Positions 1-8,648 of a stretch of DNA of 64,000 nt are shown here, piece by piece. This stretch comes from Mesobacterium pallidum (GTDB taxonomy: Bacteria > Pseudomonadota > Alphaproteobacteria > Rhodobacterales > Rhodobacteraceae), in contig NZ_JAIMID010000013.1 of the NCBI RefSeq assembly GCF_019966535.1, positions 1-64,000 of the forward strand, given 5' to 3'. How positions within the stretch are numbered: position 1 is the first letter of the stretch; each line of letters starts with the position of its first letter. The notes under the pieces were generated by a model. That model was not told where the DNA came from, ran no database searches, and saw only the letters and a list, made by a program, of their open reading frames with translations. The translations under genes were made by a program, and so were the position numbers.

Positions 1-90
1 GACGAAGAGGCGCCGATCTTCCAGGTCGCGGACTACGGCCTGGTCGCGGATCTCTTCACCGCCGTCCCGGAGCTGACCGAAAAGCTGTGA
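1..90 (+). CDS. etfA: Electron transfer flavoprotein alpha subunit, C-terminal end (partial)
   Basis: Only the last 29 residues lie in the window, read in frame 1 to TGA at 88-90. The tail, ending in ADLFTAVPELTEKL after APIFQVADYGLVADLF, is the characteristic C-terminus of ETF alpha, which binds FAD. ETF carries electrons from acyl-CoA dehydrogenases to ETF-ubiquinone oxidoreductase. Its position next to two acyl-CoA dehydrogenases fits, although etfBA is a housekeeping locus in this group and may simply be the conserved chromosomal flank of the catabolic island. The 5' part is outside the window. Confidence 0.9.
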   Translation, partial: DEEAPIFQVADYGLVADLFTAVPELTEKL

Positions 91-125
91 GGCACGGTGG
101 GGTGAAACCCCGCCCTACGGAAGGA

Positions 126-158
126 CGAAAGGCCCGTGCCGATGCGCGGGCCTTTTTC
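126..158. terminator. Intrinsic terminator after etfA
   Basis: AAAGGCCCG at 128-136 pairs with CGGGCCTTT at 147-155 around a 10-nt loop. The second arm runs into a T-rich stretch. It lies between the etfA stop and the convergent MaoC gene and can serve both strands. Confidence 0.8.
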
Positions 159-170
159 GTCCGGCAGGGG

Positions 171-641
171 TCAGAATGGCCGTCGGCGCACCATCTCGGT
201 CACTTCGCCGGTCATGGCCACCACCCCGTCCGCGCGTTTCAGGACGACACGGTCGGTGACGATACCCACGTCCGGGCGCGAGGTACTGCCGCGCAGGGCG
301 ATGGTTTCCCACTCGGCCCGCACGGTCGTTCCGATGGGGACGGGGGCTACGAAGCGCGTGTTGTTCCAGCCCAGCAGCGCCACCCCGGTGCCATCGAGAT
401 AGCCGGCCCGCACCATCAGCCCGTGCGCGATCACGAGGTTCAGCATCCCATGTGCAATCCGCCCGCCGAAAATCGACTCGGCGGCATAGGTCTCACTTGT
501 GTGCAATTCGGCGTTGTCGCCGGTCAGGCCCGCGAAGGTCCCGACATCATGTTCGGTAATTGTCCGCGACGCCGATCGACCCTGCGCCCCGATCTCGAGG
601 TCTTCGAACCAGTACAATCGAGCCCTGTATTCACCATCCAT
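171..641 (-). CDS. MaoC-family (R)-specific enoyl-CoA hydratase-like protein
   Basis: A 156-residue hot-dog-fold protein of the MaoC dehydratase type, which adds water to or removes it from (R)-hydroxyacyl/enoyl-CoA. The hydratase motif is visible at about residues 40-65: TGDNAELHTSETYA followed by GGRIAHGM. It keeps the Asp and His expected for catalysis. The ATG at 639-641 is preceded by GGGAGGCGACC, a strong ribosome site. It is transcribed alone on the minus strand from a promoter region carrying the palindromic operator at 674-690. That ties it to the acyl-CoA regulon. Substrate is unknown; it is the only recognisable hydratase of its kind in the island, which has no crotonase. Confidence 0.85.
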   Translation of the reverse strand: MDGEYRARLYWFEDLEIGAQGRSASRTITEHDVGTFAGLTGDNAELHTSETYAAESIFGGRIAHGMLNLVIAHGLMVRAGYLDGTGVALLGWNNTRFVAPVPIGTTVRAEWETIALRGSTSRPDVGIVTDRVVLKRADGVVAMTGEVTEMVRRRPF

Positions 642-673
642 GGTCGCCTCCCTTGCGCGTCATGCAAAAATAG

Positions 674-690
674 TTTGCTAGCGTACGAAA
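674..690. promoter_or_regulatory. Copy 1 of island-wide palindromic operator
   Basis: TTTGCTAGCGTACGAAA lies 33 bp upstream of the MaoC start. Read on the minus strand it is TTTCGTACGCTAGCAAA, matching the motif (core ACGCTAGCGT) found before seven other promoter positions in the first 25 kb. Confidence 0.7.
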
Positions 691-786
691 AGCAAGCGTG
701 CAGGTGCCGACCTGAGGGCATCAAAGGCGATTCTGCTGCTGCGGGCCGGTTGCGGCCTAGACGGAACCCTCGCCCGTCCCGTATCC

Positions 787-1965
787 CTAGCCGTTCTTGC
801 GGCGGCGCGCCTCGCTGACAATGCCCCGCCCGATGATGAGCCGCTGAATCTCGGAGGGCCCCTCGGCGCTCACCAGGGATAGGGCGTCACGGTAGAGCCG
901 TTCGATCTCGGACCCCTTGGAATACCCGTTCGACCCGTGAATGCGGAAGGCTTCCTCGGCGATCTCGACGGCCGCATCCGAGGCATAGAGCTTTGCGATC
1001 CCGGCCGCGCGGTCCGAGCGTTCACCGCGCATCCGCGCCGCGGCCGCCGCCTCGATCAGGCACCGCGACGCCTCGATCTTCACGGCCATGTCGGCCAGCT
1101 TGAACTGGATCGCCTGGTGGTCCGCGATGGGCTGTCCGAAGGTCTCGCGGTCAAGCGCGTAGTCCACGGCCACCTCCATGCAGCGCCGCGCGACGCCAAG
1201 ACAGATGGAGGAGGCTCCGATCCGCCCGGTTTCCATCGCGGCGAGCATCTGCGTGAAACCCTGGCCGACTCCCGCGCCTTCTCCGAGCACCCGCTCGGAG
1301 GGGCAGTGGTAATCGGTCAGCACCATGTCCGTCGTCTCCACCCCGCGATCGCCCATCTTGTCGATGATCTCGGGAATGTCCACGCCGGCATACGGGCTTG
1401 ATCCGACCCGGGCGAACGGCTCCTTCTCGACGATGAAACAGGTCATGCCCCTGTGAGCCGGCCGCGCATCGGGATCGGACCTGGCCAATGTGAAGACCAC
1501 GTTGGCCGCGAGACCGTTGGTGATCCACCGCTTGCGCCCGTTCAGGCGATATCCGCCGTCGGGCTGCGCCTCTGCGCGGGTGGTGATCGCCTGCACATCC
1601 GATCCGGCGTGCGGCTCGCTGAGCGCAAAGGCCCCGCGCAATTCGCCAGTTGCGAGACGTGGCAGAAGGGCGGCCTTCTGCGCCTCGGTTCCCGCCGTTG
1701 AGACCAGTGTACAGCAAAGCACATGGGGGTTGAGGATGCCGGCTGCCGACACCCATCCGCGCGCCAATTCTTCGATGATCCTGCCATGGGTGATCAGATC
1801 GAGCCCCAGGCCGCCATGGTCCCTGGCGATCAACGTGCCGAAGAGACCCAGCGATTTCATCTCGCGCACCGCCTCGTCGGAGATCGCGTCTTCCGAGGCA
1901 AACTCCCCCAGAAGACGCCGCTCCACGAAGGTTCGGGTTGCCTCCAGAGTACCGTGTTCGTTCAT
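787..1965 (-). CDS. Acyl-CoA dehydrogenase
   Basis: A 392-residue flavoprotein of the acyl-CoA dehydrogenase family, which oxidises acyl-CoA to 2-enoyl-CoA and passes electrons to ETF. Family landmarks include FALSEPHAGSDV and GRKRWITNG in the middle domain and AFRIHGSNGYSKGSEIERLYRD near the C-terminus. The Glu in SAEGPSEIQR is at the place of the usual catalytic base. The ATG at 1963-1965 (MNEHGTLEAT) was chosen over a longer upstream frame because GGAGGCAAC precedes it. The longer frame would also run through the divergent promoter. It is divergent from the SDR at 2083 across the operator at 2009-2024. Chain length or ring substrate cannot be read from sequence. Confidence 0.92.
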   Translation of the reverse strand: MNEHGTLEATRTFVERRLLGEFASEDAISDEAVREMKSLGLFGTLIARDHGGLGLDLITHGRIIEELARGWVSAAGILNPHVLCCTLVSTAGTEAQKAALLPRLATGELRGAFALSEPHAGSDVQAITTRAEAQPDGGYRLNGRKRWITNGLAANVVFTLARSDPDARPAHRGMTCFIVEKEPFARVGSSPYAGVDIPEIIDKMGDRGVETTDMVLTDYHCPSERVLGEGAGVGQGFTQMLAAMETGRIGASSICLGVARRCMEVAVDYALDRETFGQPIADHQAIQFKLADMAVKIEASRCLIEAAAAARMRGERSDRAAGIAKLYASDAAVEIAEEAFRIHGSNGYSKGSEIERLYRDALSLVSAEGPSEIQRLIIGRGIVSEARRRKNG

Positions 1966-2008
1966 GTTGCCTCCTCCCGGCCGTGGCCGCGCAACGGTCA
2001 CAATAAAG

Positions 2009-2024
2009 GTATGCTTGCGTACCA
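2009..2024. promoter_or_regulatory. Copy 2 of island-wide operator, in the ACAD/SDR divergent promoter
   Basis: GGTATGCTTGCGTACC is an almost perfect 16-bp palindrome placed midway between the divergent starts at 1965 and 2083. It aligns with the ACGCTAGCGT motif family and closely with the copy at 24888-24902. Confidence 0.7.
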
Positions 2025-2082
2025 TCACCTTTCGTATTATTCCTGTCCCGAGCGCCACATGCAAGCTGTCGGGGAGGAACTG

Positions 2083-2823
2083 ATGGGGATCGCACTTGTC
2101 ACCGGAGGTGCCAGCGGCATTGGCCGCGCCACCAGCGAGCTTCTCGCAGAGCGGGGGGATCACGTGGTGATTGCCGATCTCAGCGATGCGACCGAGGCTG
2201 TGCAGTCCATTCGCGCGGCCGGCGGCTCGGCCGAATCGGTCATGACGGACGTGTCAGACCCTGCGGATGTCGACCGCCTGATGACGCATATCCGTTCCAC
2301 GCATGGACGGCTCGACGCCGCCCTGAATGCAGCCGGTTACGAGGGGCCGATCGGTGCGTTCACCGAGCGCACGGTCGATGAAATGAACCGCGTGCTGGCG
2401 ATCAACGTTCTGGGCACGATGCTGTGCATGCAGGGCGAGATCGCGTTGATGTCCGGTGGCGGGTCGATCGTCAACATCGGATCGGTCGCCGGGATTCGCG
2501 GCATGAAGCGGCTCTCGCTCTATTCGGCGGCGAAACATGGGGTCATCGGGCTTACCCGCGCGGTGGCGCTGGAACAGGCCGCCCGTGGCATTCGCATCAA
2601 CGCGGTATGTCCCGGCGGGATCGACACGCCGATGCTGGCGAAACTTGCGCGCTATGCCGATCCGGACCGTTCGCCCGAAGAGGTGCTTGGCGGCGCGCAT
2701 CCGATGCGGCGACTGGGGCAACCGCGCGAGGTGGCGACGGTGATCGCGACGCTTCTGTCCCCAGAGGCCGGCTTTATCACCGGCACCGCCATTCCCGTGG
2801 ACGGAGGGGTCACGGCGCAATAG
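2083..2823 (+). CDS. Short-chain dehydrogenase/reductase (classical)
   Basis: A 246-residue NAD(P)-dependent oxidoreductase. The cofactor motif TGGASGIGR is at residues 7-15. The active-site Ser is in NIGSVAG, and YSAAK supplies the catalytic Tyr and Lys. An Asp-Leu at the end of beta-2 (IADLS) suggests NAD preference. The start at 2083 is preceded by GGGGAGGAACTG. It opens an operon with the acyl-CoA ligase at 2860 and is divergent from the acyl-CoA dehydrogenase. A 3-hydroxyacyl-CoA or hydroxy-acid dehydrogenase role is likely from context but not proven. It has all catalytic residues, unlike the two SDRs further downstream. Confidence 0.88.
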   Translation: MGIALVTGGASGIGRATSELLAERGDHVVIADLSDATEAVQSIRAAGGSAESVMTDVSDPADVDRLMTHIRSTHGRLDAALNAAGYEGPIGAFTERTVDEMNRVLAINVLGTMLCMQGEIALMSGGGSIVNIGSVAGIRGMKRLSLYSAAKHGVIGLTRAVALEQAARGIRINAVCPGGIDTPMLAKLARYADPDRSPEEVLGGAHPMRRLGQPREVATVIATLLSPEAGFITGTAIPVDGGVTAQ

Positions 2824-2859
2824 GGCAACCTGTGCAGGGCGCGCAGATGGGAGGAGACG

Positions 2860-4410
2860 ATGCAACTCACGAACCTGCTGCGACGCTGCCTGCAGACGAA
2901 CCCGGACGGTATCGCCGTGATCGAACGCGGGGTCGGCAGGACTTGGCGCGACACCGCCGATACCATCGCCCGCGCCGGTCGGTTCCTGATTACGCAGGGG
3001 GTGGCGCCCGGCGACCGCGTGGCGGTGCTTGCCCTGAACTCCACCACCTTCTTCGACTGGCTGTTTGCCGTGCCCTGGGTCGGGGCGGCGATCGTGCCGT
3101 TGAACACCCGCTGGTCCCTGGAAGAACTTGTCCATGCCTTGCGCGATTGCGGGGCGCAGGTCCTTGCCGTCGATCACCATTTCGCGGACCTGGCTCAGGG
3201 ATTGAGGCGCGAGATCCCGGGTCTGACCCTCGTCCACACCGGGCACGGGCCCTGCCCCGTGGGGATGGAGGACTATGCCGCGCAGTTGCCGGACCTTGCG
3301 CCCGCCGATGAATGGCCCGGTGGCGAGGATGCCCTTTGGGGCATTCTCTACACCGGCGGAACGACGGGCCATCCGAAAGGTGTGATGCTGAGCCACCGCA
3401 ACCTCTTCATCTCGGCCATGTTCTGGATGATCGGCGGCGGGATCGGGCGCAGCACCCGCTACCTTCACATTGCCGGGTTCTTCCACATCGTCTCTACCAT
3501 GCCCGTCTTTGCGGTCACGATGACGGGTGGCACACATGTCATCGAGGACAAGTTCGAACCGGTCGCCACCATGCGGGCCATCGAGCGGGAACGGACCAAT
3601 TTCGCGACCTTCGTGCCCACCATGCTGTCGATGATGCTCAATCATCCCCGGTTCGGAGAGTTCGATCTGACGAGCATGGGCAGGTGCATCTATGGCGGCT
3701 CTCCGATTCCGGACATTCTTATCGAGGGGATGATCGACAATCTGCCGACCTGGGAATTCATCCAGGGCTATGGGCAAACCGAGACGACCGGCATCCTGAC
3801 GACGCTGCCCTGGGCCGATCACTTCGGCGAAGGGGAGGCCAACAAGCGGACGGCAACCGGCCGACCGATTCCCGGCGTGACACTGAGGTTGGTGGACGAG
3901 ACCGGGCGGGACACGCCGCTTGGCGAAACCGGTGAAATCGTCGTCCGGGGCGGAAACGTAATGCTTGGCTACTGGAACAACCCCGGTGCCACGGCCGACA
4001 CGATCCGCGATGGCTGGCTCCATACCGGCGACCTGGCCCGGATGGACGCGCGCGGTTTCCTGACCATCGTCGGGCGCAGCAAGGACATGATTGTCACCGG
4101 CGGCGAGAATGTCTTTTCGACCGAGGTGGAGAATGCCGTGACACGGCATCCGGCAGTGCAGGATTGCGCGGTCTTCGGCATTCCAAGCAAGGAATGGGGC
4201 GAAAGTGTTCACGCGGTCGTCATTCTGAAGGCCGGGCACGACGCCCGCGCCGAAGACATCATGGCGTTCTGCCGCGACAGGATTGCCGGGTACAAATGCC
4301 CCCGCAGCCTGTCCTTCACCGACGCGTTCCCGATGTCTGCCGCCGGCAAGGTGCAAAAGGGCGTTCTGCGCGCGCCCTATTGGCAGGGACACGAAAAGCA
4401 GGTTGGGTGA
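2860..4410 (+). CDS. AMP-forming acyl-CoA ligase (first of three)
   Basis: A 516-residue class I adenylate-forming enzyme that activates a carboxylic acid with ATP and CoA. The P-loop YTGGTTGHPKGVMLSH lies near residues 166-181. YGQTETTG comes next, then LHTGDLARMDARGFL and the hinge GRSKDMIVTGGENVF, and SAAGKVQKG carries the C-terminal Lys. It follows the SDR by 36 bp with GGGAGGAGACG before its ATG, so they form one operon. It is one of three ligases under the same operator family, implying several acids or several activation steps. The acid cannot be named from sequence. Confidence 0.92.
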   Translation: MQLTNLLRRCLQTNPDGIAVIERGVGRTWRDTADTIARAGRFLITQGVAPGDRVAVLALNSTTFFDWLFAVPWVGAAIVPLNTRWSLEELVHALRDCGAQVLAVDHHFADLAQGLRREIPGLTLVHTGHGPCPVGMEDYAAQLPDLAPADEWPGGEDALWGILYTGGTTGHPKGVMLSHRNLFISAMFWMIGGGIGRSTRYLHIAGFFHIVSTMPVFAVTMTGGTHVIEDKFEPVATMRAIERERTNFATFVPTMLSMMLNHPRFGEFDLTSMGRCIYGGSPIPDILIEGMIDNLPTWEFIQGYGQTETTGILTTLPWADHFGEGEANKRTATGRPIPGVTLRLVDETGRDTPLGETGEIVVRGGNVMLGYWNNPGATADTIRDGWLHTGDLARMDARGFLTIVGRSKDMIVTGGENVFSTEVENAVTRHPAVQDCAVFGIPSKEWGESVHAVVILKAGHDARAEDIMAFCRDRIAGYKCPRSLSFTDAFPMSAAGKVQKGVLRAPYWQGHEKQVG

Positions 4411-4511
4411 TCGCGTACGCGCGCCCAAGGTGAATTCCGCTTACCAGAGGGTCAATGGCCCCTTGCCCCACAATAGAGCGATGAATTGCACGCTGTCCCT
4501 CTCGAAAAATC

Positions 4512-4550
4512 TTGACTGGTGAGTGACCCTCATAATACGCTAGATTATGA
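4512..4550 (+). promoter_or_regulatory. TRAP operon promoter with operator copy 3
   Basis: TTGACT at 4512-4517 resembles a -35 box. About 18 bp on, TACGCT lies within CATAATACGCTAGATTATG (4531-4549), whose arms CATAAT and ATTATG are inverted repeats. The operator therefore overlaps the presumed -10, a geometry for repression. The stretch TTGACTGGTGAGTGA is nearly repeated before the dehydratase operon at 11867. Confidence 0.65.
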
Positions 4551-4619
4551 TTAGCTACATTGGTTTTGTCGTCGGAGGACTGGGACGGCACGCCGGTGTT
4601 CAATGTCAGGGAGGACATC

Positions 4620-5663
4620 ATGAAGAACTTCGAGACACTCGGAAAGACTCTCGCCCTCGGCGCGCTCGCCGTCGGCATGAGCACCGTTTCGGCCTTTGCC
4701 AAGGACGTGACGATCCGCTATTCCAACTGGCTGCCTTCGGGCTATTACCTGCATGACAAGGTGTTCCTGCCGTTCATGGAAGAGGTCGAGCAGGTCACCG
4801 AGGGCCGCGTGACGTTCGAGATCGCGCCCAAGTTCATCGGCTCGGTCGTTGGATCCTACGACGTGGTCGTGGACGGGCTGGCCGATGCCGCCGTGATCGT
4901 GCCGTCCTACACCACCGGCCGCTTCGTTCCTGCCGAAGGCGTGGAACTGCCCTGGCTCGGCGACGACTTCATGGGGCGCTCGGTCGCCAGCTGGCGCGCC
5001 TACGAGAACTTCATGAAGCCGGCCGGGGTCTTTGGCGACGTCAAGGTTCTGGCCTATATCGGCACGCCGACGGCACATATCTTTACCAAGGACAGGGCCA
5101 TCGGGTCGGTCGAGGATCTGTCGGGCGTCAAGCTCCGCAGCCCGGGCCAGATGGGTGGCCAGTTCATCGAGATGGTCGGCGCCTCGCCCGTGTCCAAGCC
5201 GATCTCGGAGGTGTACGAACTGATGTCCGGCGGTGTGATCGACGGGATCGTGACCAATGCCTCGGCGATCGCCGGGTTCAAGCTCGACGAGGTGGCGAAC
5301 GAATATTACCACGTCACCGGCGGGATCGTGCAGACCGTGACGATGGTCGCGATGAACCTTGACACCTGGAACAGCATCAGCCCCGAGGACCAGGCCGCGA
5401 TCGACGCCATCGCGGGCGAGGCGATCTCGCGCACGGCGGGAACCCAGAACAGGATCGCCGAAGAGACCGCGATGGCCAAGCTGGCAGAATCCGGCATCGA
5501 GCCGATCTACCTCTCGGACGACATGCTTGCCCGCATGAAGGACATGACGGCGCCGATCACCGCGGACTGGATTGCCCGCGCCAAGGAGGCCGGGCTCGAC
5601 GATCCGCAGGCCATGCTGGACGCCTATGCCAAGGACTACGCCGAAACCAGCAGCGGCAGCTGA
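4620..5663 (+). CDS. TRAP transporter solute-binding protein DctP family
   Basis: A 347-residue periplasmic binding protein. The start at 4620 gives a clear signal peptide: a charged MKNF start, then a hydrophobic LALGALAVGMSTVSAFA with a cleavage site after AFA. A frame starting at 4560 would lack this. The mature part begins KDVTIRYSNWLP, and SGVKLRSPGQMGGQFIEMVGA corresponds to the DctP segment whose Arg binds the substrate carboxylate. The DctQ and DctM genes follow. Operator copy 3 at the promoter links it to the acyl-CoA island, so it probably imports the acid that the local ligases activate. Confidence 0.92.
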   Translation: MKNFETLGKTLALGALAVGMSTVSAFAKDVTIRYSNWLPSGYYLHDKVFLPFMEEVEQVTEGRVTFEIAPKFIGSVVGSYDVVVDGLADAAVIVPSYTTGRFVPAEGVELPWLGDDFMGRSVASWRAYENFMKPAGVFGDVKVLAYIGTPTAHIFTKDRAIGSVEDLSGVKLRSPGQMGGQFIEMVGASPVSKPISEVYELMSGGVIDGIVTNASAIAGFKLDEVANEYYHVTGGIVQTVTMVAMNLDTWNSISPEDQAAIDAIAGEAISRTAGTQNRIAEETAMAKLAESGIEPIYLSDDMLARMKDMTAPITADWIARAKEAGLDDPQAMLDAYAKDYAETSSGS

Positions 5664-5680
5664 GCCACTGCCAGGTAATC

Positions 5681-5712
5681 TGCTGCGCGGCTCCGCTGCG
5701 GGCCGCGCAGCA
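5681..5712 (+). other. Intercistronic hairpin between dctP and dctQ
   Basis: TGCTGCGCGGC (5681-5691) pairs perfectly with GCCGCGCAGCA (5702-5712) around a 10-nt loop. No T-run follows. Its place after the binding-protein gene suggests an mRNA-stabilising or partial attenuator stem that raises binding-protein output. Confidence 0.7.
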
Positions 5713-5768
5713 TGCGATGCTCCGAAAGAACGGGGCAGGCATGCGAATGATCCAACAAGGGCAGTGCG

Positions 5769-6257
5769 ATGCGCAAATTTTCAGAACAGGCGCTCGAGGC
5801 ATTGTCGGCCGCAGCGCTGGTTTTCCTGATGCTTCTGGTCGTGGTCGATGTCGGGATGCGCGACTTTCTGCACCGTCCGCTTCTGGCCGGGACCGAGCTG
5901 ACCGAACTCGCCATGGGGTTCATGGCCTTCGCGGCGGTGCCGCTGCTGACGCTGCGCGGCAAGCACATCAATGTCGAACTCTTCCGGACTGCGCCGGGCA
6001 CGCTGGCAAACAGCCTGCAACGGATCGTCGAGAACGGGATCGGCCTGGTGATCTACGGTGTGATGATCGCGCAGATCAAGGTCTTTGCCGACCGCACGGC
6101 GCGCTCTGGCGAAAACCTGTCCGAACTCGGCCTGGGCATGACCTGGGTCTGGTGGGGCATGTTCGTGTTTACCGTCCTGCTTCTGCTCGCATGCCTTGTC
6201 GTCATCGTTGACGAAATCATCGCCATCGCGCGCCGCGGCCGGGGGGTGGCCCGATGA
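5769..6257 (+). CDS. TRAP transporter small membrane subunit DctQ family
   Basis: A 162-residue protein with four hydrophobic segments (about residues 12-30, 45-66, 85-105 and 125-150), as in DctQ. RDFLHRPLLAGTELTELAM and the LTLRGKHINVEL stretch match the family. It forms the small membrane part of the importer with DctM. The coding regions overlap by ATGA at 6254-6257, implying translational coupling. Confidence 0.9.
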   Translation: MRKFSEQALEALSAAALVFLMLLVVVDVGMRDFLHRPLLAGTELTELAMGFMAFAAVPLLTLRGKHINVELFRTAPGTLANSLQRIVENGIGLVIYGVMIAQIKVFADRTARSGENLSELGLGMTWVWWGMFVFTVLLLLACLVVIVDEIIAIARRGRGVAR

Positions 6258-7546
6258 TCGCCGCGCTTGCCGCGTTCGGCGCGGCCCTCATCCTGATCCT
6301 CGCCCGCATCCCGATCGCGCTTGGCCTTGGCATCGTCGGCTTTATCGGGCTGTATGCCGAACTGGGCTGGCGCCCGGCACGCACGGTCGCGGGCCTCGCC
6401 ATCGAAGGGTCGACGATGGCCTATTCGCTGTCGGTCCTGCCACTTTTCGTCCTGATGGGCAGCCTCGTCGCGGGCGCGGGCATCTCGGGCAAGCTCTTCA
6501 CCACCGCGCAGGCGTTCCTGGGCCACCGCAAGGGCGGGCTGGCAAACGCCACGATCGTGGCCTGCGGCGGGTTCGGCGCGATCTGCGGGTCGAGCGTCGC
6601 GACGGCGGCAACCATGTCGCGCATCGCGATTCCCTCGATGCGCAAGTACGGCTACCGCGATTCCCTCACCGCCGGGACGCTGGCCGCGGGCGGCACGCTG
6701 GGCATCCTGATTCCGCCAAGCGTCGTCATGATCGTCTACGCGGTCGCGACCCAGTCCCATATCGGCAAGCTCTTTGCGGCCGGCGTGATCCCCGGCGTGA
6801 TCGGCGTGCTGGGCTACATGGCGGCGATCCGCTGGAGCGTCTGGCGCGACCCGGAGGCTCACGCGGACACACCGCGCGTCAGCTGGGGCGAACGGATGCG
6901 CGCGCTGAAATCGGTCTGGCAGGTGGTGCTGCTGTTCGGCCTCGTGATGGGCGGCATCTACTCGGGCTTTTTCACCGCGACCGAAGCGGCCGGGATCGGC
7001 GCGTTCGGCGCGTTGCTTCTGGCCATCTTCAGCAAGGGGCTGGGGTGGCGCGGCATCTGGCAGATCGTCGTGGACAGCGCACTGGTTTCGACGAGCATGT
7101 TCTTCATCCTCTTCGGCGCTTCGATCTTTGTCGAATTCATCAACCTGACCGGCATCCATACCTACCTCAATGACCTGGTGACCAATTCGGGCATGGCGCC
7201 GATCACGATCATCTTCGTCATGGTCGGGATCTACATTCTGCTGGGATGTTTCCTCGAGAGTATCTCGATGATCCTGATCACCATCCCGGTCTTCTTCCCG
7301 ATCGTCACCGCGCTGGGGTTCGACCCGATCTGGTTCGGCCTGATCGTGGTGGTCGCCTGCGAGATCGGACTCATCACACCTCCGATCGGGATCAACCTGT
7401 TCGTCATCCAGACGATGCAGCCCGACATCCGCATCCAGACGGTGTTCCGGGGCGTGGTGCCGTTCATCATCGCGGACATCATTCGCGTCTCGCTTCTGAT
7501 CCTGGCCCCGGCCCTGGTGCTCTGGCTCCCGAACCTGCTGTTCTGA
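6254..7546 (+). CDS. TRAP transporter large membrane subunit DctM family
   Basis: A 430-residue, roughly 12-segment membrane protein of the DctM type, which carries the sodium-coupled transport channel. Typical stretches are VLPLFVLMGSLVAGAGIS, CGSSVATAATMSRIAIPSM and the C-terminal CEIGLITPPIGINLFV. Length is normal. It overlaps dctQ by 4 nt, and a strong terminator follows at 7556-7585. Substrate is unknown; the promoter context points to the carboxylic acid used by the surrounding CoA pathway. Confidence 0.93.
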   Translation: MIAALAAFGAALILILARIPIALGLGIVGFIGLYAELGWRPARTVAGLAIEGSTMAYSLSVLPLFVLMGSLVAGAGISGKLFTTAQAFLGHRKGGLANATIVACGGFGAICGSSVATAATMSRIAIPSMRKYGYRDSLTAGTLAAGGTLGILIPPSVVMIVYAVATQSHIGKLFAAGVIPGVIGVLGYMAAIRWSVWRDPEAHADTPRVSWGERMRALKSVWQVVLLFGLVMGGIYSGFFTATEAAGIGAFGALLLAIFSKGLGWRGIWQIVVDSALVSTSMFFILFGASIFVEFINLTGIHTYLNDLVTNSGMAPITIIFVMVGIYILLGCFLESISMILITIPVFFPIVTALGFDPIWFGLIVVVACEIGLITPPIGINLFVIQTMQPDIRIQTVFRGVVPFIIADIIRVSLLILAPALVLWLPNLLF

Positions 7547-7555
7547 CGGACACGC

Positions 7556-7585
7556 GGAAAGAGCGGCCCGAAGGCCGCTCTTTCC
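7556..7585. terminator. Bidirectional terminator between dctM and the kinase gene
   Basis: GGAAAGAGCGGCC (7556-7568) and GGCCGCTCTTTCC (7573-7585) form a perfect 13-bp stem with a CGAA tetraloop. A-rich and T-rich flanks make it usable from both convergent operons. Confidence 0.88.
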
Positions 7586-7619
7586 TGCAGTCCAATCCTG
7601 TCGTCGGGGGCGGTGCTCG

Positions 7620-8648
7620 CTAGCCTTGGGTCATCGCGATATCCATGCCCCGTGCGGCATAGGCGATGGCCAGCTTGCGGCCCACTGCGGCACTGTCGGG
7701 CAGGGTGGAGTTTCCCTGTTCGCCACGCACCGCGACGCCGGCCGACCCGACCGCCCCGCGGAACATCGCGAAGACCCGGTGCACATCGCCCATGCGCTCG
7801 TCCGATCCGGCTGCGGCATAATAGGTCTCGAGGTAGTCCGCCTCGGCCGGGATTCCCAGCGCCTCCAGGTCCAGCCCGACAAGGCCGCCGTTCTCGTCCG
7901 GCGCCATGTACCAGGCCTGCGTGTTGAACGCGGCATCCACAAGCGGATGGCCCAGCGTCGACAGCTCCCAGTCCAGCACGCCGATCACGCGCGGTTCGGT
8001 CGGGTGGAACATCAGGTTCCCGATCCGGCAGTCTCCGTGGCACAAGGCCAGGGTCTCGCTGTCGGGAATGCGCGGCTCAAGCCATGCGATCAGCCGGTCG
8101 ATATCGGGGATGTCATCGGGCCCCTTGCTGTAGTGCTGCCAGAGCTGTGACCAGCGGCCAAGTTGCCGGCGGAAGAAGTTGCCTTCGCGCCCGTAGTCGG
8201 CCAGGCCCGCGCTCGCGATGTCCAGGCGGTGAATCCGGCCCATCACCTCCGCCATGCTGGCAAAAAGCGCGCCGCGTTCCCCGGGGTCGAGGCCCGGCGT
8301 CGCGTAGGTTTCGAACACCCGCCCCTCAAGCCATTCCATCAGGTAGAACGGCGTGCCAAGCAGGCTGTCGTCCTCGTGGTAGTGATAGAGCTCGGGCACC
8401 GGAACGTCCGTTTGCGCCAGCGCCCCCATCACCCGGTATTCCCGGTCGATGGCATGGGCGGATTTGGCAAGCTGGCCCCGAGGCTTCTTGCGCAGCACCG
8501 CCCGCCAGTCGTCCGCGGTCACGAAATAGGTCGGGTTGGACATCCCGCCCTGGGTCGGCTTGATGGTCAGTTCGACCACGGGCCGACCGAGGAAGTCCGA
8601 AAGGAACCGGCGCAGCGCCTCGGGATCGAAGTCGAGCGCTTCGGTCAT
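7620..8648 (-). CDS. APH-family kinase, ACAD10/11 N-domain or LvaA-like (hydroxyacyl-CoA kinase candidate)
   Basis: A 342-residue phosphotransferase of the aminoglycoside phosphotransferase fold. The catalytic loop LCHGDCRIGNL and the metal-binding VLDWE are intact. In this family, proteins adjacent to or fused with acyl-CoA dehydrogenases (ACAD10/11, LvaA of levulinate catabolism) phosphorylate 4-hydroxyacyl-CoA. They are not antibiotic resistance enzymes. The start at 8648 overlaps the stop of the acyl-CoA dehydrogenase (ATGA), so the two are coupled. The longer frame to 9161 is only a shadow of that gene. The pairing strongly suggests that the product is dephosphorylated by the partner dehydrogenase. 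Confidence 0.85.
   Translation of the reverse strand: MTEALDFDPEALRRFLSDFLGRPVVELTIKPTQGGMSNPTYFVTADDWRAVLRKKPRGQLAKSAHAIDREYRVMGALAQTDVPVPELYHYHEDDSLLGTPFYLMEWLEGRVFETYATPGLDPGERGALFASMAEVMGRIHRLDIASAGLADYGREGNFFRRQLGRWSQLWQHYSKGPDDIPDIDRLIAWLEPRIPDSETLALCHGDCRIGNLMFHPTEPRVIGVLDWELSTLGHPLVDAAFNTQAWYMAPDENGGLVGLDLEALGIPAEADYLETYYAAAGSDERMGDVHRVFAMFRGAVGSAGVAVRGEQGNSTLPDSAAVGRKLAIAYAARGMDIAMTQG

Noticed and set aside
4413-4420. GCGTACGC palindrome just after the first ligase gene as another operator copy
   Set aside because: It lacks the CTAG centre, lies over 200 bp from the next start and may be chance in GC-rich DNA.
2254-4428. 724-residue open frame on the minus strand
   Set aside because: It is antisense to the SDR and the ligase, has no recognisable domain, and such long antisense frames are usual in GC-rich codon-biased DNA.
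7620-8648. Aminoglycoside resistance gene
   Set aside because: The fold is shared, but linkage and translational coupling to an acyl-CoA dehydrogenase fit the ACAD10/11-LvaA group instead.
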